The position numbers and the translations under genes were made by a program. DNA of 64,000 bases from an uncultured Opitutaceae bacterium (GTDB lineage: Bacteria > Verrucomicrobiota > Verrucomicrobiia > Opitutales > Opitutaceae), in contig CAITBM010000116.1 of the NCBI GenBank assembly GCA_903890485.1, forward strand, positions 179,983 through 243,982, written 5' to 3'. Of this stretch, positions 35,631 to 45,156 are shown one piece after another. Numbering within the stretch: position 1 is the stretch's first letter; the number at the start of each line of letters is the position of its first letter. The notes beneath the pieces were generated by a model, which was not told the DNA's origin, made no database searches, and saw nothing but the letters and a program-made list of their open reading frames with translations.

Positions 35631-37694
35631 TCAAGCCGGGGTTGGAGCCGGCGCGGGTCCGGCACCCAGGCCCTCAGCGGGGGATGCCTTGTCGGCCGCC
35701 TTCTTCTCGTCGGTCTTCTCGGCAGGCTTGCCGACAAACGCGGCGGCAATCGGAGAGCGGATCTCCCCGAACTCGATGATCTCAAGGACGTGGCGTCCCT
35801 CGATCGTCTCGTGCTCAAGGAGCGCCTCGGCGATCTTATCGAGAGCCGAGCGATGCTCGGTGATGATCGACTTGGCGCGCTCGTACTGCTCCGAAATGAT
35901 CCTCTGGATCTCGACGTCGATCCGGCGAGCCGTGTCCTCGGACACGTTCTCGGTCCTCTGGATGTCGCGGCCCAGGAAAACGGTGTCATGGTTGCCGCCG
36001 TAGGAGACGGGGCCTAGGGGGCTCATGCCCCAGTCGCAGACCATGTGGCGGGCGATCGTCGTGATCTGGATAATGTCGCCAGCGGCGCCGCTTGAAATGT
36101 CGTTCAGCACGAGCTCCTCGGCAACACGTCCGCCGAGGCCCATGGCGATTTGGTTGAGCATCCGCTTCATCGCCTGCGTGAGGACATCCTTCTTCGGGAT
36201 GAACATCGTGCTCCCAAGGCTCCTGCCGCGCGGAATGATGGTCACCTTGTGAACGGGCATGTGGCCGTCGTCCAGGACGCCCTGGATCAGGGCGTGCCCG
36301 GCCTCGTGGTAGGCGGTTAGCTTCTTCTCGTCGTCGTCCATCAGCCGGCGGCGCTCCCGCCCAAACTGGACCTTCTCGCGGGCGTCCTCGACATCCGAGG
36401 CATCGATCTTCTTGCGGTTCCTGCGGGCAGCGAGGAGCGCCGATTCGTTGAGGAGGTTGGCGAGGTCGGCACCGGAGAGACCCGGAGTGCCCCGGGCGAT
36501 GACGGCCAGGTCGACGTTGTCGGCGAGGCTCAGCTTCCGCGCATGCACCCTGAGAATCTGCTCGCGGCCAATCATGTCGGGCAGGTCCACGTAGATTTGG
36601 CGGTCGAAGCGGCCCGGCCGAAGGAGCGCGCTGTCCAGGACATCCGGCCGGTTGGTGGCCGCAATGATGATAACGCCCTCGGTCGTGTCGAAGCCGTCCA
36701 TCTCGACCAGGAGGGAATTGAGGGTCTGCTCCCTCTCGTCGTTGCCGCCGCCCAGGCCCGCGCCGCGCTGGCGCCCGACGGCGTCAATCTCGTCAATGAA
36801 GATCAGGCAAGGGGCGCTCTTGCGGCCCTGCTCAAACATGTCGCGCACGCGGGACGCACCCACGCCGACAAACATCTCGACAAAGTCCGATCCGGAAATG
36901 CTGAAGAAGGGAACGTCGGCCTCGCCGGCCACGGCCTTTGCCAGCAGGGTCTTGCCGGTTCCCGGGGGTCCGACCATCAGGATGCCCTTCGGTATCCTTC
37001 CGCCCATCTTCGTGAACTTCTTGGGATCCTTAAGGAATTCGACGACCTCCGAAACCTCTTCCTTGGCCTCGTCGCAGCCGGCCACGTCGCCAAAGGTTAC
37101 CTTGTCCCGGTCGCGGGTCAGGAGCTTGGCGCGGCTCTTCCCGAAGTTGAGGGCTCCGCGGCCCGCCTGGCGAAGCTGCCGGCTGAAAAGGAAATAGAGG
37201 AATCCGATGATGATCAGGACCGGCAGGACGCTCAGGGCGAGCTGGGTGAGGACCGTCGTCGTGGGGCGCTCGGCAAACTTGTTCGTCTTCTGCAGGCGCT
37301 CCATGTTCGAGTCGGTCAGCCGGCCAGCCGCACGGAATGCGGAGGTCTTCACGCCGCGCTCGTTCGTCAGGCTGGCTTTGTTGAGCTCCCCGGTGATAAT
37401 GACCCAGTCGCGCCCACCGGAGGGATCCGGCTGAATCACCCCGTTCTTGATGTCGGCGGACTCCGCATGGGTCACGACCTCGAATATGGTCATGGGGGCC
37501 GGCGAGACCGTGATTCCGGGGGACCAGAACAAAAGCCCCACCACAAGAAATGCCAGAACGATCCAGAAGATCAGCACCTTGGGCTGAAAACGGTCAGGCG
37601 GGATGTTCTTCAGCTGCCTGCGAGGTTTCTTGGTTTCAATGTCGGGCATCTCGGTGGGGATATGACTGTTAAACCAACGTTGTTGTTCCGACAT
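35631..37694 (-). CDS. ftsH: ATP-dependent zinc metalloprotease FtsH
   Basis: 687-aa membrane-anchored AAA+ protease for quality control of membrane and regulatory proteins. Two membrane helices (about residues 40-60 and 150-172) flank a periplasmic domain. Walker [17 protein letters not shown] lies near 243, Walker [16 protein letters not shown] near 300, the SRH region [20 protein letters not shown] near 355, and the zinc site HEAGH near 463. The C-terminus extends into an Ala/Pro/Lys-rich tail. It lies 6 bases after tilS, a common pairing. Confidence 0.97.
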   Translation of the reverse strand: MSEQQRWFNSHIPTEMPDIETKKPRRQLKNIPPDRFQPKVLIFWIVLAFLVVGLLFWSPGITVSPAPMTIFEVVTHAESADIKNGVIQPDPSGGRDWVIITGELNKASLTNERGVKTSAFRAAGRLTDSNMERLQKTNKFAERPTTTVLTQLALSVLPVLIIIGFLYFLFSRQLRQAGRGALNFGKSRAKLLTRDRDKVTFGDVAGCDEAKEEVSEVVEFLKDPKKFTKMGGRIPKGILMVGPPGTGKTLLAKAVAGEADVPFFSISGSDFVEMFVGVGASRVRDMFEQGRKSAPCLIFIDEIDAVGRQRGAGLGGGNDEREQTLNSLLVEMDGFDTTEGVIIIAATNRPDVLDSALLRPGRFDRQIYVDLPDMIGREQILRVHARKLSLADNVDLAVIARGTPGLSGADLANLLNESALLAARRNRKKIDASDVEDAREKVQFGRERRRLMDDDEKKLTAYHEAGHALIQGVLDDGHMPVHKVTIIPRGRSLGSTMFIPKKDVLTQAMKRMLNQIAMGLGGRVAEELVLNDISSGAAGDIIQITTIARHMVCDWGMSPLGPVSYGGNHDTVFLGRDIQRTENVSEDTARRIDVEIQRIISEQYERAKSIITEHRSALDKIAEALLEHETIEGRHVLEIIEFGEIRSPIAAAFVGKPAEKTDEKKAADKASPAEGLGAGPAPAPTPA

Positions 37695-37700
37695 TACAAG

Positions 37701-38756
37701 TCAATGAGACGTCGCAGTTTTGCGTACGCGCTCGAACTTCAGCCGTTTTCCCCGGATTACCGCAAAGCCATGCCTGCCAAGGCTGTGCCGTGCCGGCAGG
37801 CCCCGCTCCACCGAACTGAGGAGGGTCTCAAACCCCTGGCGGGAGAGCGTTGACGCCTTCGGCTGCGCGAGGATCCAGCGGTAAAGGGCGCGGCGGACGA
37901 CCGCCCTCGGCCGGCGGGCCAAACGGGCAAGGCTAAGCGACCCGTCGGCTCCCAGGCAGGCCAGGGAGTCAACCCAGGCCTCAAGCGCGCTGTCGTCCTC
38001 CTCAAGGAGCTCCCGGGACAGGGCCGCTCCAGCCAGGGCGTCCCGCTCGGAGGCCCGGACCCATCGCGGGATGACGCTTCGCCGCAGCCGATTCCTGAAA
38101 TGGGCGTCCTTGCGGTTGCTGGAGTCCTCGCGCCAGGGGGCACCGGCTTTGAGGAGAACGGCTTTGATCTCGGCCTTCTTTAGGCCAAGGAGCGGGCGCA
38201 AGTGGACGCGCTCGCGCCCACCCTTTCCCCAGGCCAGGCAATGGACCGGCCGGGGGGCCGAGAGGCCCGAGGTTCCGCTTCCCCGCGCCAACCTCATCAG
38301 GAGGGTCTCGGCGACGTCATCCTGCTGGTGCCCGAGCCAAAGGACCCGGATCCTCCGGGCGGCCATGCAGGCGTCAAAGAAGGCGAATCTCGCCTTGCGG
38401 GCCTCCGCCTCGCTGCGGTCCCCGGGCCCGGCGACCCAGCGGCCGCCCAGGAATTCAACCCCCAGGCCGGCGCATGCCCGGCGGCAGAAGCGGGCGTCTG
38501 CCGTGGACTCGGCCCCGCGCAGGCGGTGGTCAAAATGGAGCGCAACCAGGCGATTCAGGCGCCCAGGAAAATGGCCCACCAGGAGCAGCAGAAGGGCCAC
38601 CGAGTCGGCGCCGCCCGACAGGGCGATCGCCCAGCGCTCCGCCTTCGGCCTCGCCTGCGCCCACGAGACCACCGAAGGGTGAAGGCCCGCGGGGGTCAGG
38701 ATCTCGGAAATCCGTGCGGCTGCCGCGGGCCACGGGCCTTTGCCGCGCGTCGTCAT
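37701..38756 (-). CDS. tilS: tRNA(Ile)-lysidine synthase
   Basis: 351-aa ATP-PPi synthase that converts C34 of tRNA-Ile(CAU) to lysidine. The PP-loop SGGADSVALLLLLVGHFPGR is followed by HFDHRLRGAESTADARF and HQQDDVAETLLMRLARGSGT, the expected tRNA and adenylation motifs. It follows serS after 18 bases. The C-terminal domain is short compared with E. coli TilS. Confidence 0.93.
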   Translation of the reverse strand: MTTRGKGPWPAAAARISEILTPAGLHPSVVSWAQARPKAERWAIALSGGADSVALLLLLVGHFPGRLNRLVALHFDHRLRGAESTADARFCRRACAGLGVEFLGGRWVAGPGDRSEAEARKARFAFFDACMAARRIRVLWLGHQQDDVAETLLMRLARGSGTSGLSAPRPVHCLAWGKGGRERVHLRPLLGLKKAEIKAVLLKAGAPWREDSSNRKDAHFRNRLRRSVIPRWVRASERDALAGAALSRELLEEDDSALEAWVDSLACLGADGSLSLARLARRPRAVVRRALYRWILAQPKASTLSRQGFETLLSSVERGLPARHSLGRHGFAVIRGKRLKFERVRKTATSH

Positions 38757-38774
38757 CGTCGAAGCCCGAAGGCG

Positions 38775-40049
38775 CTAGCCGGCAAACGAGAGGTGCGGCT
38801 TGCCAAAGTAGGGAACCAAAGCCTCAGGGATCCTCACCCGGCCGTCGCTCTCCAGGTTGTTCTCCAGGATGGCAGCAAGCACCCTGGGAACCGCCAGCCC
38901 CGAGCCGTTCAGCGTGTGAACGAGCTCCGTCTTGCCTGACTCCTTGGAGCGGAAGCGAATCTGGGCCCTCCTCGCCTGGAATGCCTCGAAATTGGAGCAG
39001 CTGGAAACCTCAAGCCAGCGCTTTTGTCCCCCGGCCCAGACTTCAAGGTCGTACTTCTTGGACTGCGCAAACCCCAAGTCGCCGCCGCACATCAGGAGGA
39101 CGCGGTACGGGATCTCGAGTTTTCGGAGCAGCCCCTCGACGTCGTTCCTGAGCGCGTCCAATTCCTCGTAGCTCCGGGAGGGATGCACCCACTTGAGGAG
39201 TTCCACCTTGTCGAACTGGTGCAGGCGGTTCAGGCCGCGCACGTCCTTGCCGTAACTGCCGGCCTCCCTGCGGAAACACGGGGTGTAGGCGCAGCGCAGG
39301 ACCGGCAGCGACGCCTCGTCGAGGATCTCGTCACGGAAAAAATTCGTGAGGGGAACCTCCGCCGTCGGCACCGCGAAGAGCCGGTCGGGCGTCGTCTCGT
39401 ACATCTGGCCCTCCTTGTCCGGGAGCTGGCCGGTTGCCGTGGCGCTTGCCGCATTGATGAATATCGGGGGGGACACCTCGCGGTACCCGGCCTTCGCGTC
39501 CTCATCGAGGAAGAAGTTGATGAGCGAGCGGACAAGCCTGGCTCCGTCGCCGATGAAGAAAGGGAACCCGGCCCCGGTCACCTTGGAACCCCGCTCAAAA
39601 TCATAGAGCCTGGCAAAGCCCGGGATGTCCCAGTGCGCGACAGCATGGGGGCTGACCGAAACCAGGTCCCCATGGGTCGAATACACCACGTTTTGCTCCG
39701 GAGTCGCCCCCTCCGGGACGCTGGCATGGGGCAGGTTGGGAAGGGTGAGCATAGCCTCCCTGCAGGCCTCCTCCGCCGCCTTCAGGCCGGCGTCCTTCTC
39801 CTTGATCTGCGAGGACACGGCCTTCATCTCGGAAAGCTTAGCGACAAATTCGGGTGAACCCTTGGGCAGCGTGGCCATGGCGGCGTTTGCCGCCTTCTGG
39901 ACGGAACGAAGGTGCTCGACCTCCTGCAGGTGCGCGCGCCACGCAGCGTCGGCTCCCAGGACCGAGTCCAGGTCAACCTTCAGGTGCTTCTTTGCGATCG
40001 CAGCGCGCACCAGATCGGGCGTTTCGCGGATGAGTTTGGGATCGAGCAT
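38775..40049 (-). CDS. serS: Seryl-tRNA synthetase
   Basis: 424-aa class II synthetase. An N-terminal coiled-coil arm (EVEHLRSVQKAANAAMATLP onward) binds tRNA-Ser. Class II motif 2 (CFRREAGSYGKDVRGLNRLHQF) and motif 3 (GSGLAVPRVLAAILENN) are intact. The start at 40049 (MLDPKLIRETPDLVRAAI) is the family start; a longer frame begins at 40097. Confidence 0.96.
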   Translation of the reverse strand: MLDPKLIRETPDLVRAAIAKKHLKVDLDSVLGADAAWRAHLQEVEHLRSVQKAANAAMATLPKGSPEFVAKLSEMKAVSSQIKEKDAGLKAAEEACREAMLTLPNLPHASVPEGATPEQNVVYSTHGDLVSVSPHAVAHWDIPGFARLYDFERGSKVTGAGFPFFIGDGARLVRSLINFFLDEDAKAGYREVSPPIFINAASATATGQLPDKEGQMYETTPDRLFAVPTAEVPLTNFFRDEILDEASLPVLRCAYTPCFRREAGSYGKDVRGLNRLHQFDKVELLKWVHPSRSYEELDALRNDVEGLLRKLEIPYRVLLMCGGDLGFAQSKKYDLEVWAGGQKRWLEVSSCSNFEAFQARRAQIRFRSKESGKTELVHTLNGSGLAVPRVLAAILENNLESDGRVRIPEALVPYFGKPHLSFAG

Positions 40050-40185
40050 AGTTAAGCCAGGACGCGGGCGGTTATCGGGTCGCCGGATGCCAGCCATCCT
40101 CGGGAAGGGCTCCCGCCCATCCCCCGGATTTCAAGTAAGTTAGCGTCTCCATGGACCTCGACTGTGCGGTTCCGCCCCAAAAAAA

Positions 40186-41163
40186 TCAACCTTGGGAAGC
40201 CTTGCGGGACGCCACCTGGGAGCGGGCCCGCTGGAAGCGCATGTGGACCTCCTTGACGGTCAGCATCTTCAGGTTTCCAACGGGCGCCTGGATCACAAAA
40301 TTGGTGGGCCCGCCGAGCGGATAGGGCCCGTAGAGGCTCGGATCGGTCGGTCCAAATACCGCGAGAACGCGGACACCGAGGGCGGCGGCCAGGTGCATGG
40401 GGCCACTGTCATTGCTGATCACCCAATCCGCCCGTTTCACGAGGGCGGGCAGCGACACCAGGCTCGTGTTTCCCGTCAGGTTAAGGAACTGCTCCGCAGG
40501 GTATGCGCCCCGGTCCGGAAGGTAGTTGTTGCCGGCCCAGATCACCTTCCGGTTCTTGTCCTCCTTCAGGATCAGGTCGGTGAGTTGCTTGAATCCCCCC
40601 CATTTCTTGTCCGCGCGCCGGCTGTCCGGGAACATCACGATCGGGCGCGCCCCTCCCCTGCCATCGGCAAACTTGAGGTTCAGGTTGTCGACCTCGCGAA
40701 ACTTGAGGGTCCCACGCAGTTCGGGCTTGGCCCCCAGCACGGGGCAAAACTGCAGCAGGATGTCGAGGGCGTGGCTTCGCCGCCCCGCCTCGGGCAACGG
40801 CACTTTTTCGTCGTAGAACATCCCCGAGTACTCGCGGGCATCCGTGCGGCCAACCTTGTGCTTGGCCCTGACCCTGGAGGTCATCAGGCCCGTCCTGAGG
40901 AGCCCCTGCATGTCGAAAACATAATCGAACTTCCTTAGCCTGACCTGGCGCATGAGCTTGAGGAATCCCTTGGCCCCGCCGCCCCTCTCAAAAATGTAGA
41001 CCTCATCAACGGCCTCGCATGAGCGGACAATCGGGGCGAACATCTCGCGGACGATCCAGGATATGCGCAAATCGCTGCGCTGGGCCTTCAGCGAGGTGGC
41101 AACCTGCAGGGCCTGGACGATGTCCCCAAGGGAGGAGGGCTTGATGACAAGGAGTTCGGTCAT
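40186..41163 (-). CDS. Glycosyltransferase family 9 (heptosyltransferase-like)
   Basis: 325-aa GT-B enzyme of the LPS heptosyltransferase family. It starts LLVIKPSSLGDIVQALQVAT (the GDIV nucleotide loop) and has the C-terminal VISNDSGPMHLAAALGVRVLAVFGPTDP. Family members add heptose to the LPS inner core. Its ATG occupies 41161-41163, exactly where the apparent start of the divergent LpxL/GT9 fusion begins, so the promoters must lie inside one of the two coding regions or the plus-strand start is farther in. Confidence 0.9.
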   Translation of the reverse strand: MTELLVIKPSSLGDIVQALQVATSLKAQRSDLRISWIVREMFAPIVRSCEAVDEVYIFERGGGAKGFLKLMRQVRLRKFDYVFDMQGLLRTGLMTSRVRAKHKVGRTDAREYSGMFYDEKVPLPEAGRRSHALDILLQFCPVLGAKPELRGTLKFREVDNLNLKFADGRGGARPIVMFPDSRRADKKWGGFKQLTDLILKEDKNRKVIWAGNNYLPDRGAYPAEQFLNLTGNTSLVSLPALVKRADWVISNDSGPMHLAAALGVRVLAVFGPTDPSLYGPYPLGGPTNFVIQAPVGNLKMLTVKEVHMRFQRARSQVASRKASQG

Positions 41164-43127
41164 TGACGCGCGAGCTTAACGTTCCATGGCTTTTCCGGGC
41201 CAAGATCAAACGCCAAATCCCATTTTACCCTAAAGACCGCTTGATCCTCCTCCTGCTCAATGTCCTGGGCCGCCTGGTCGCCGTGACCCCCGAGCCGCTG
41301 CTGCGCGCCTTCAGTGTCGTGGTGGGGGAGCTCATCCTGTGGGCGGCGCCCCGGAGGAGGCGGGTCCTCAGGTCGAACCTCCACCATGCATTCCCGGACC
41401 GGCCCCGGGCCTGGCGGCGGGGGATCGCCCGCACGTGCTCCCAGCGCCTGGTGGAAACGGCGCTCCTCTCCGTTGCGGCGCCCTTTCTCTCCGAGAGGCG
41501 CATCCGCGAGATGGGCAGACTTGGGGCCTCCGCCGAGGCCTTTGCCCGCTCCATCCATGACAGCCCGAGGCCCGTGGTGCTCGCCACCCTCCACCTGGCC
41601 CTCTGGGAAACCCAAACCTGGCTCAAGCTGCTTAGCCCCGTCTCCCTCCCTGAATTCGGGATCATTTTCCGGCCGCTCGACAACCCGAGCCTGGACGCCT
41701 TCGTGAAGCGCACCCGGGAGCGCCACGGGATGAAGCTCCTCTCCCGCAAGGCCGGCTTCGCCCAGGCCCTCGCCATCCTGAGGGCCAGGGGCTGCGTCGG
41801 GATCCTGGTCGACCAGAACGCGGGCGACCAGGGCGCGCTCACCCTCCTCTTCGGCCGCGTGTGCTCGACCACCGAGCTGCCCGGGGTGCTGGCCTCGAAA
41901 TTTGGCGCCGAGGTCAGGGTCTACTACCCGAGGCGAACCGCGTTTTGGAGAGTCACGTTCGAGTGCGAAGCCGTGCCGGGCGACGGGACCGTGGAGGGAA
42001 CGACCGTTTCGCTCAACCGGTGGATCGAGGGAGCCCTTTCCCAGGAGGACCTCTGCGCCTCCTGGCTCTGGGCCCACGACCGCTGGAGGAACCAGGACGT
42101 GCCGGCCCGAAGGCTACGCCTGGAGGCCAAGAGAAATTTCCTCGGCCGGGCCGTGTCAGACCGAGGACTCGCGCACCTGCCGCGGGGCACCCGCGTCTAT
42201 ATCCGGATGCCCAACTGGCTCGGGGACGTGGCCATGGCGCTGCCGCTCCTGCGGGCACTGCGCTCCTCCAGGCCCGACGCCCAGGTGATCCTCCTGGCGA
42301 AGGCGGGATTTGTCCCGCTCCTTGAGGCCCTCGGGGTGGCCGACCGGGTGATTGCGCTGCCCCCCCGGGGCCCGGGGTACTTCGGCTTCTTCACGGCGCT
42401 TCGCGCCCAGTACCCCGACGTCTGGATCCTCTTCACCAATTCACTCCGAGGAGACGTGGAGGCCTGGCTTTCGGGCTGCCCCCAGCGCTTTGGGATCAGC
42501 CGCCCGCGCAAGCCCAGGCCGCTCCTCTCCCATGCCTACCTCCTGCCCCGCGACTTCGACGAGGCCCACCACCACCAGACCGAGCTCTGGGGCAACTTCC
42601 TGAGGCACTTCGGCCTCTCGAGTCTTCCCGACTGTTCCCCGTTCCGCCTGTCCGGGCAAACGGCCCCCCCTTCCGCCCCGATAGGGCTGATCGCCGGCTC
42701 AGAGAACGAACCCAGAAAGCGCTGGGCACCGGCCGGATGGCGGAGCCTGATCGAGGCCTTTCCCAACGAACACTTCGTTCTTTTGGGAACGGCGGCCGAC
42801 GCGCCCATCACCGCCCAGATCGCCGCCGGCCAGGATCCCATGCGGGTCAAGGACCTGGCCGGAAGGACCTCGCTCCTGGAATTCGCCTCCGCCCTATCGG
42901 ACTGCCGCCTGTTGGTGAGCAACGATACCGGGGGCATGCACCTGGCTAACGCCCTGGGCGTCCCCTTGGTCGGCCTCTTTGGGCCCACGAACCCGATACG
43001 GACCGGGCCGGTCTACTCGGCCCCGCACCGCATCCTCCAGCCCCAGGGCTGCCCTCCCTGGGGAGGGGCCTCGCTCGGGGAGCTCGGGGCCGACTCGGTG
43101 GCCCGCGCCGTGCGGGACTTGCTTTAG
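41163..43127 (+). CDS. Fusion of LpxL-like lipid A acyltransferase and GT9 heptosyltransferase
   Basis: 654 aa. Residues 1 to about 310 resemble LpxL/HtrB late acyltransferases: RRRRVLRSNLHHAFPDRPRA, then ATLHLALWETQTW with an H-x4-E in place of the usual H-x4-D/E box, and ILVDQNAGDQGALTLLFGR. Residues about 330-654 are a second GT9 unit: YIRMPNWLGDVAMALPLLRA, SENEPRKRWAPAGW and LVSNDTGGMHLANALGVPLV. One protein could therefore acylate lipid A and extend the core sugar at the inner membrane. The junction (RNFLGRAVSDRGLAHLPRGT) is open with no stop or shift. The start codon is doubtful: TTG at 41163, or a TTG at 41241. Confidence 0.85.
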   Translation: MTRELNVPWLFRAKIKRQIPFYPKDRLILLLLNVLGRLVAVTPEPLLRAFSVVVGELILWAAPRRRRVLRSNLHHAFPDRPRAWRRGIARTCSQRLVETALLSVAAPFLSERRIREMGRLGASAEAFARSIHDSPRPVVLATLHLALWETQTWLKLLSPVSLPEFGIIFRPLDNPSLDAFVKRTRERHGMKLLSRKAGFAQALAILRARGCVGILVDQNAGDQGALTLLFGRVCSTTELPGVLASKFGAEVRVYYPRRTAFWRVTFECEAVPGDGTVEGTTVSLNRWIEGALSQEDLCASWLWAHDRWRNQDVPARRLRLEAKRNFLGRAVSDRGLAHLPRGTRVYIRMPNWLGDVAMALPLLRALRSSRPDAQVILLAKAGFVPLLEALGVADRVIALPPRGPGYFGFFTALRAQYPDVWILFTNSLRGDVEAWLSGCPQRFGISRPRKPRPLLSHAYLLPRDFDEAHHHQTELWGNFLRHFGLSSLPDCSPFRLSGQTAPPSAPIGLIAGSENEPRKRWAPAGWRSLIEAFPNEHFVLLGTAADAPITAQIAAGQDPMRVKDLAGRTSLLEFASALSDCRLLVSNDTGGMHLANALGVPLVGLFGPTNPIRTGPVYSAPHRILQPQGCPPWGGASLGELGADSVARAVRDLL

Positions 43128-43159
43128 GGCGCCCCCTCACGACACCCTAGGGCCGCACG

Positions 43160-44170
43160 ATGCCGCTTCTCTCCGTCACCGACCTGCGAACGTACTTCCA
43201 CACCCGCAACGGCCTGTACCGCGCAGTCGACGGGGTGAGCTTCTCGGTGGATCGCGGCGAGACGCTTGGCATCGTGGGCGAGTCCGGCTCAGGAAAGTCC
43301 GTCACGTGCTACTCGATCATGGGACTCATCCCACAGCCCCCGGGCAGGATTGAGAGCGGCTCGGCGATGTTCGACGGCGTTGACCTGCTGCGCTGCAGCC
43401 CGGCCACGGCCCGCTCCATCCGCGGCAAGAGGATCTCGATGATCTTCCAGGACCCGATGACCTCCCTCAATCCGTACCTGCGGATTTCCGAGCAGCTGAT
43501 TGAGCCCCTGATGATCCATGAAACGCTGTCGAAGAAGGAGGCCCTCGGCAGGGCCCTGGAAATGATGGAGGCTGTGGGGATCAACGACGGCGCCCGCCGC
43601 ATCCATTATTATCCCCACGAATTCTCCGGGGGCATGCGCCAGAGGGTCATGATCGCCATGGCCCTGATAACCCGACCGGAGCTCCTGATAGCCGACGAGC
43701 CCACGACGGCGCTCGATGTGACGGTGCAGGCCCAGATCCTGGACCTGATCCGCACGCTCCAGCGCGACCTGGGGATGGCCGTGATCTTCGTGACCCACGA
43801 CTTGGGCGTTGTCGCGGGCCTGTGCGACCAGGTGCAGGTCATGTACGGGGGCCGGGTCATGGAGACGGCCGGCGCGCGGGCGATCTTCAACGCCCCCCAG
43901 CATCCCTACACCCAGGCGCTCCAGCGTTCCATCCCGGCCCTCCAGCCCAAGGGGCAGGAGCTCTTCACGATCCCGGGCTTGCCGCCCGACGTCTCCAAGG
44001 AGATCACAGGTTGCGCCTTCGCCCCCCGCTGCAGCTTCGCCGCGGACCTCTGCCGGGCCTCGCGCCCCGAGATAGTGGAGTCCCAGCCCGGCCACTCCCA
44101 TGCCTGCATCCGGGCCCGCAGGGGCGAGATCAACGTCGCGGAGCACTGCTCACCCGAAAACTATGACTGA
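43160..44170 (+). CDS. Oligopeptide/dipeptide ABC transporter ATP-binding protein (OppD-like)
   Basis: 336-aa ATPase with Walker [21 protein letters not shown]-loop [12 protein letters not shown], signature [20 protein letters not shown], Walker [19 protein letters not shown] and H-loop FVTHDLG. A C-terminal oligo_HPY cysteine motif ([16 protein letters not shown]), which in this family can bind an Fe-S cluster, is present. It overlaps the OppF-like gene by 8 bases. The permease and binding-protein genes usually beside it are not in the window. Confidence 0.93.
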   Translation: MPLLSVTDLRTYFHTRNGLYRAVDGVSFSVDRGETLGIVGESGSGKSVTCYSIMGLIPQPPGRIESGSAMFDGVDLLRCSPATARSIRGKRISMIFQDPMTSLNPYLRISEQLIEPLMIHETLSKKEALGRALEMMEAVGINDGARRIHYYPHEFSGGMRQRVMIAMALITRPELLIADEPTTALDVTVQAQILDLIRTLQRDLGMAVIFVTHDLGVVAGLCDQVQVMYGGRVMETAGARAIFNAPQHPYTQALQRSIPALQPKGQELFTIPGLPPDVSKEITGCAFAPRCSFAADLCRASRPEIVESQPGHSHACIRARRGEINVAEHCSPENYD

Positions 44171-45149
44171 GAACATTCTCGAGCTTCGGGATGTGAGGAC
44201 CCACTTCCCCATCTTCACGGGATTCCTGGTCAAGAAGCAGACCGGGTCGGTCAAGGCCGTGGACGGGGTGACCCTTTCCGTCCGCCAGGGCGAGGTCCTC
44301 GGGCTGGTCGGGGAATCGGGATGCGGAAAGTCCACCCTGGCGCGCACGATCCTCCAGCTGGTGCCCACCACGGGCGGGATGGTGGTCCTCAATGGCCGCA
44401 ACCTGGGCGAGGCCTCCCGCGAGGAGATGCAGCTGTGCCGCCGGGACCTCCAGATGATCTTCCAGGATCCCTACGCTTCGCTCAACCCCCGGATGACCGT
44501 GTTCGCGGCGCTGGCCGAGCCGCTCCTGGTCCACGGCATCTGCGGCAAATCCGAGGTCCAGTCGCATGTCGAGGAGCTCATGAAGCTGGTCGGCCTTGCC
44601 CCCCGCTTCGCCCGGAAGTACCCCCACGAGTTCTCGGGCGGGCAGCGCCAGAGGATAGCCATCGCGCGTGCCCTCGCGCTCAAGCCCAAGGTGATCGTGG
44701 CCGACGAGCCCGTATCCGCGCTCGATGTCTCCATCCAGGCCCAGATCCTGAACCTCCTTTCCGAGCTCTGCACGGGCATGAACCTGACCTTGATCTTCAT
44801 CGCCCACGATCTCTCGGTCGTCCGGCACATCTCGGACCGTGTGGCGGTCATGTACCTGGGCAAGATCGTCGAGCTTGGACCTGCCCTGGATGTGATCGAC
44901 CGGCCGAGCCATCCGTACACCAAGGCGCTCGTGAGCGCCATACCGGTCCCCAATCCCGACATCGAGCGCACGCGAAAGAGGATTGTCCTGGCCGGCGACC
45001 CCCCGTCCCCGATCGACCCGCCGGAAGGCTGCGCCTTCCACCCGAGGTGCCCCCACGCGGTCGACCGGTGCCGCCAGGCCGTGCCGCCCCTGGTTGCCGC
45101 AGGCCCGGGCCGGGAAGCGGCGTGCATCCGCCTGGGCGAGATCAGCTAG
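44163..45149 (+). CDS. Oligopeptide/dipeptide ABC transporter ATP-binding protein (OppF-like)
   Basis: 328-aa ATPase. It opens ILELRDVRTHFPIFTGFLVK, then Walker A GESGCGKSTLARTILQLVPT, signature HEFSGGQRQRIAIARALALK, Walker B VIVADEPVSALDVSIQAQIL and H-loop FIAHDLSVV, with the C-terminal GCAFHPRCPHAVDRCR. The pair would form the nucleotide-binding heterodimer of a peptide or nickel importer. The ATG at 44163 overlaps the end of the OppD-like gene; an earlier in-frame start would overlap far more. It ends 7 bases from the convergent lpxD stop. Confidence 0.93.
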   Translation: MTENILELRDVRTHFPIFTGFLVKKQTGSVKAVDGVTLSVRQGEVLGLVGESGCGKSTLARTILQLVPTTGGMVVLNGRNLGEASREEMQLCRRDLQMIFQDPYASLNPRMTVFAALAEPLLVHGICGKSEVQSHVEELMKLVGLAPRFARKYPHEFSGGQRQRIAIARALALKPKVIVADEPVSALDVSIQAQILNLLSELCTGMNLTLIFIAHDLSVVRHISDRVAVMYLGKIVELGPALDVIDRPSHPYTKALVSAIPVPNPDIERTRKRIVLAGDPPSPIDPPEGCAFHPRCPHAVDRCRQAVPPLVAAGPGREAACIRLGEIS

Positions 45150-45156
45150 GGGAGCC

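Noticed and set aside
36543..37853. 436-codon plus-strand frame opposite ftsH
   Set aside because: Antisense shadow; FtsH motifs on the minus strand are complete.
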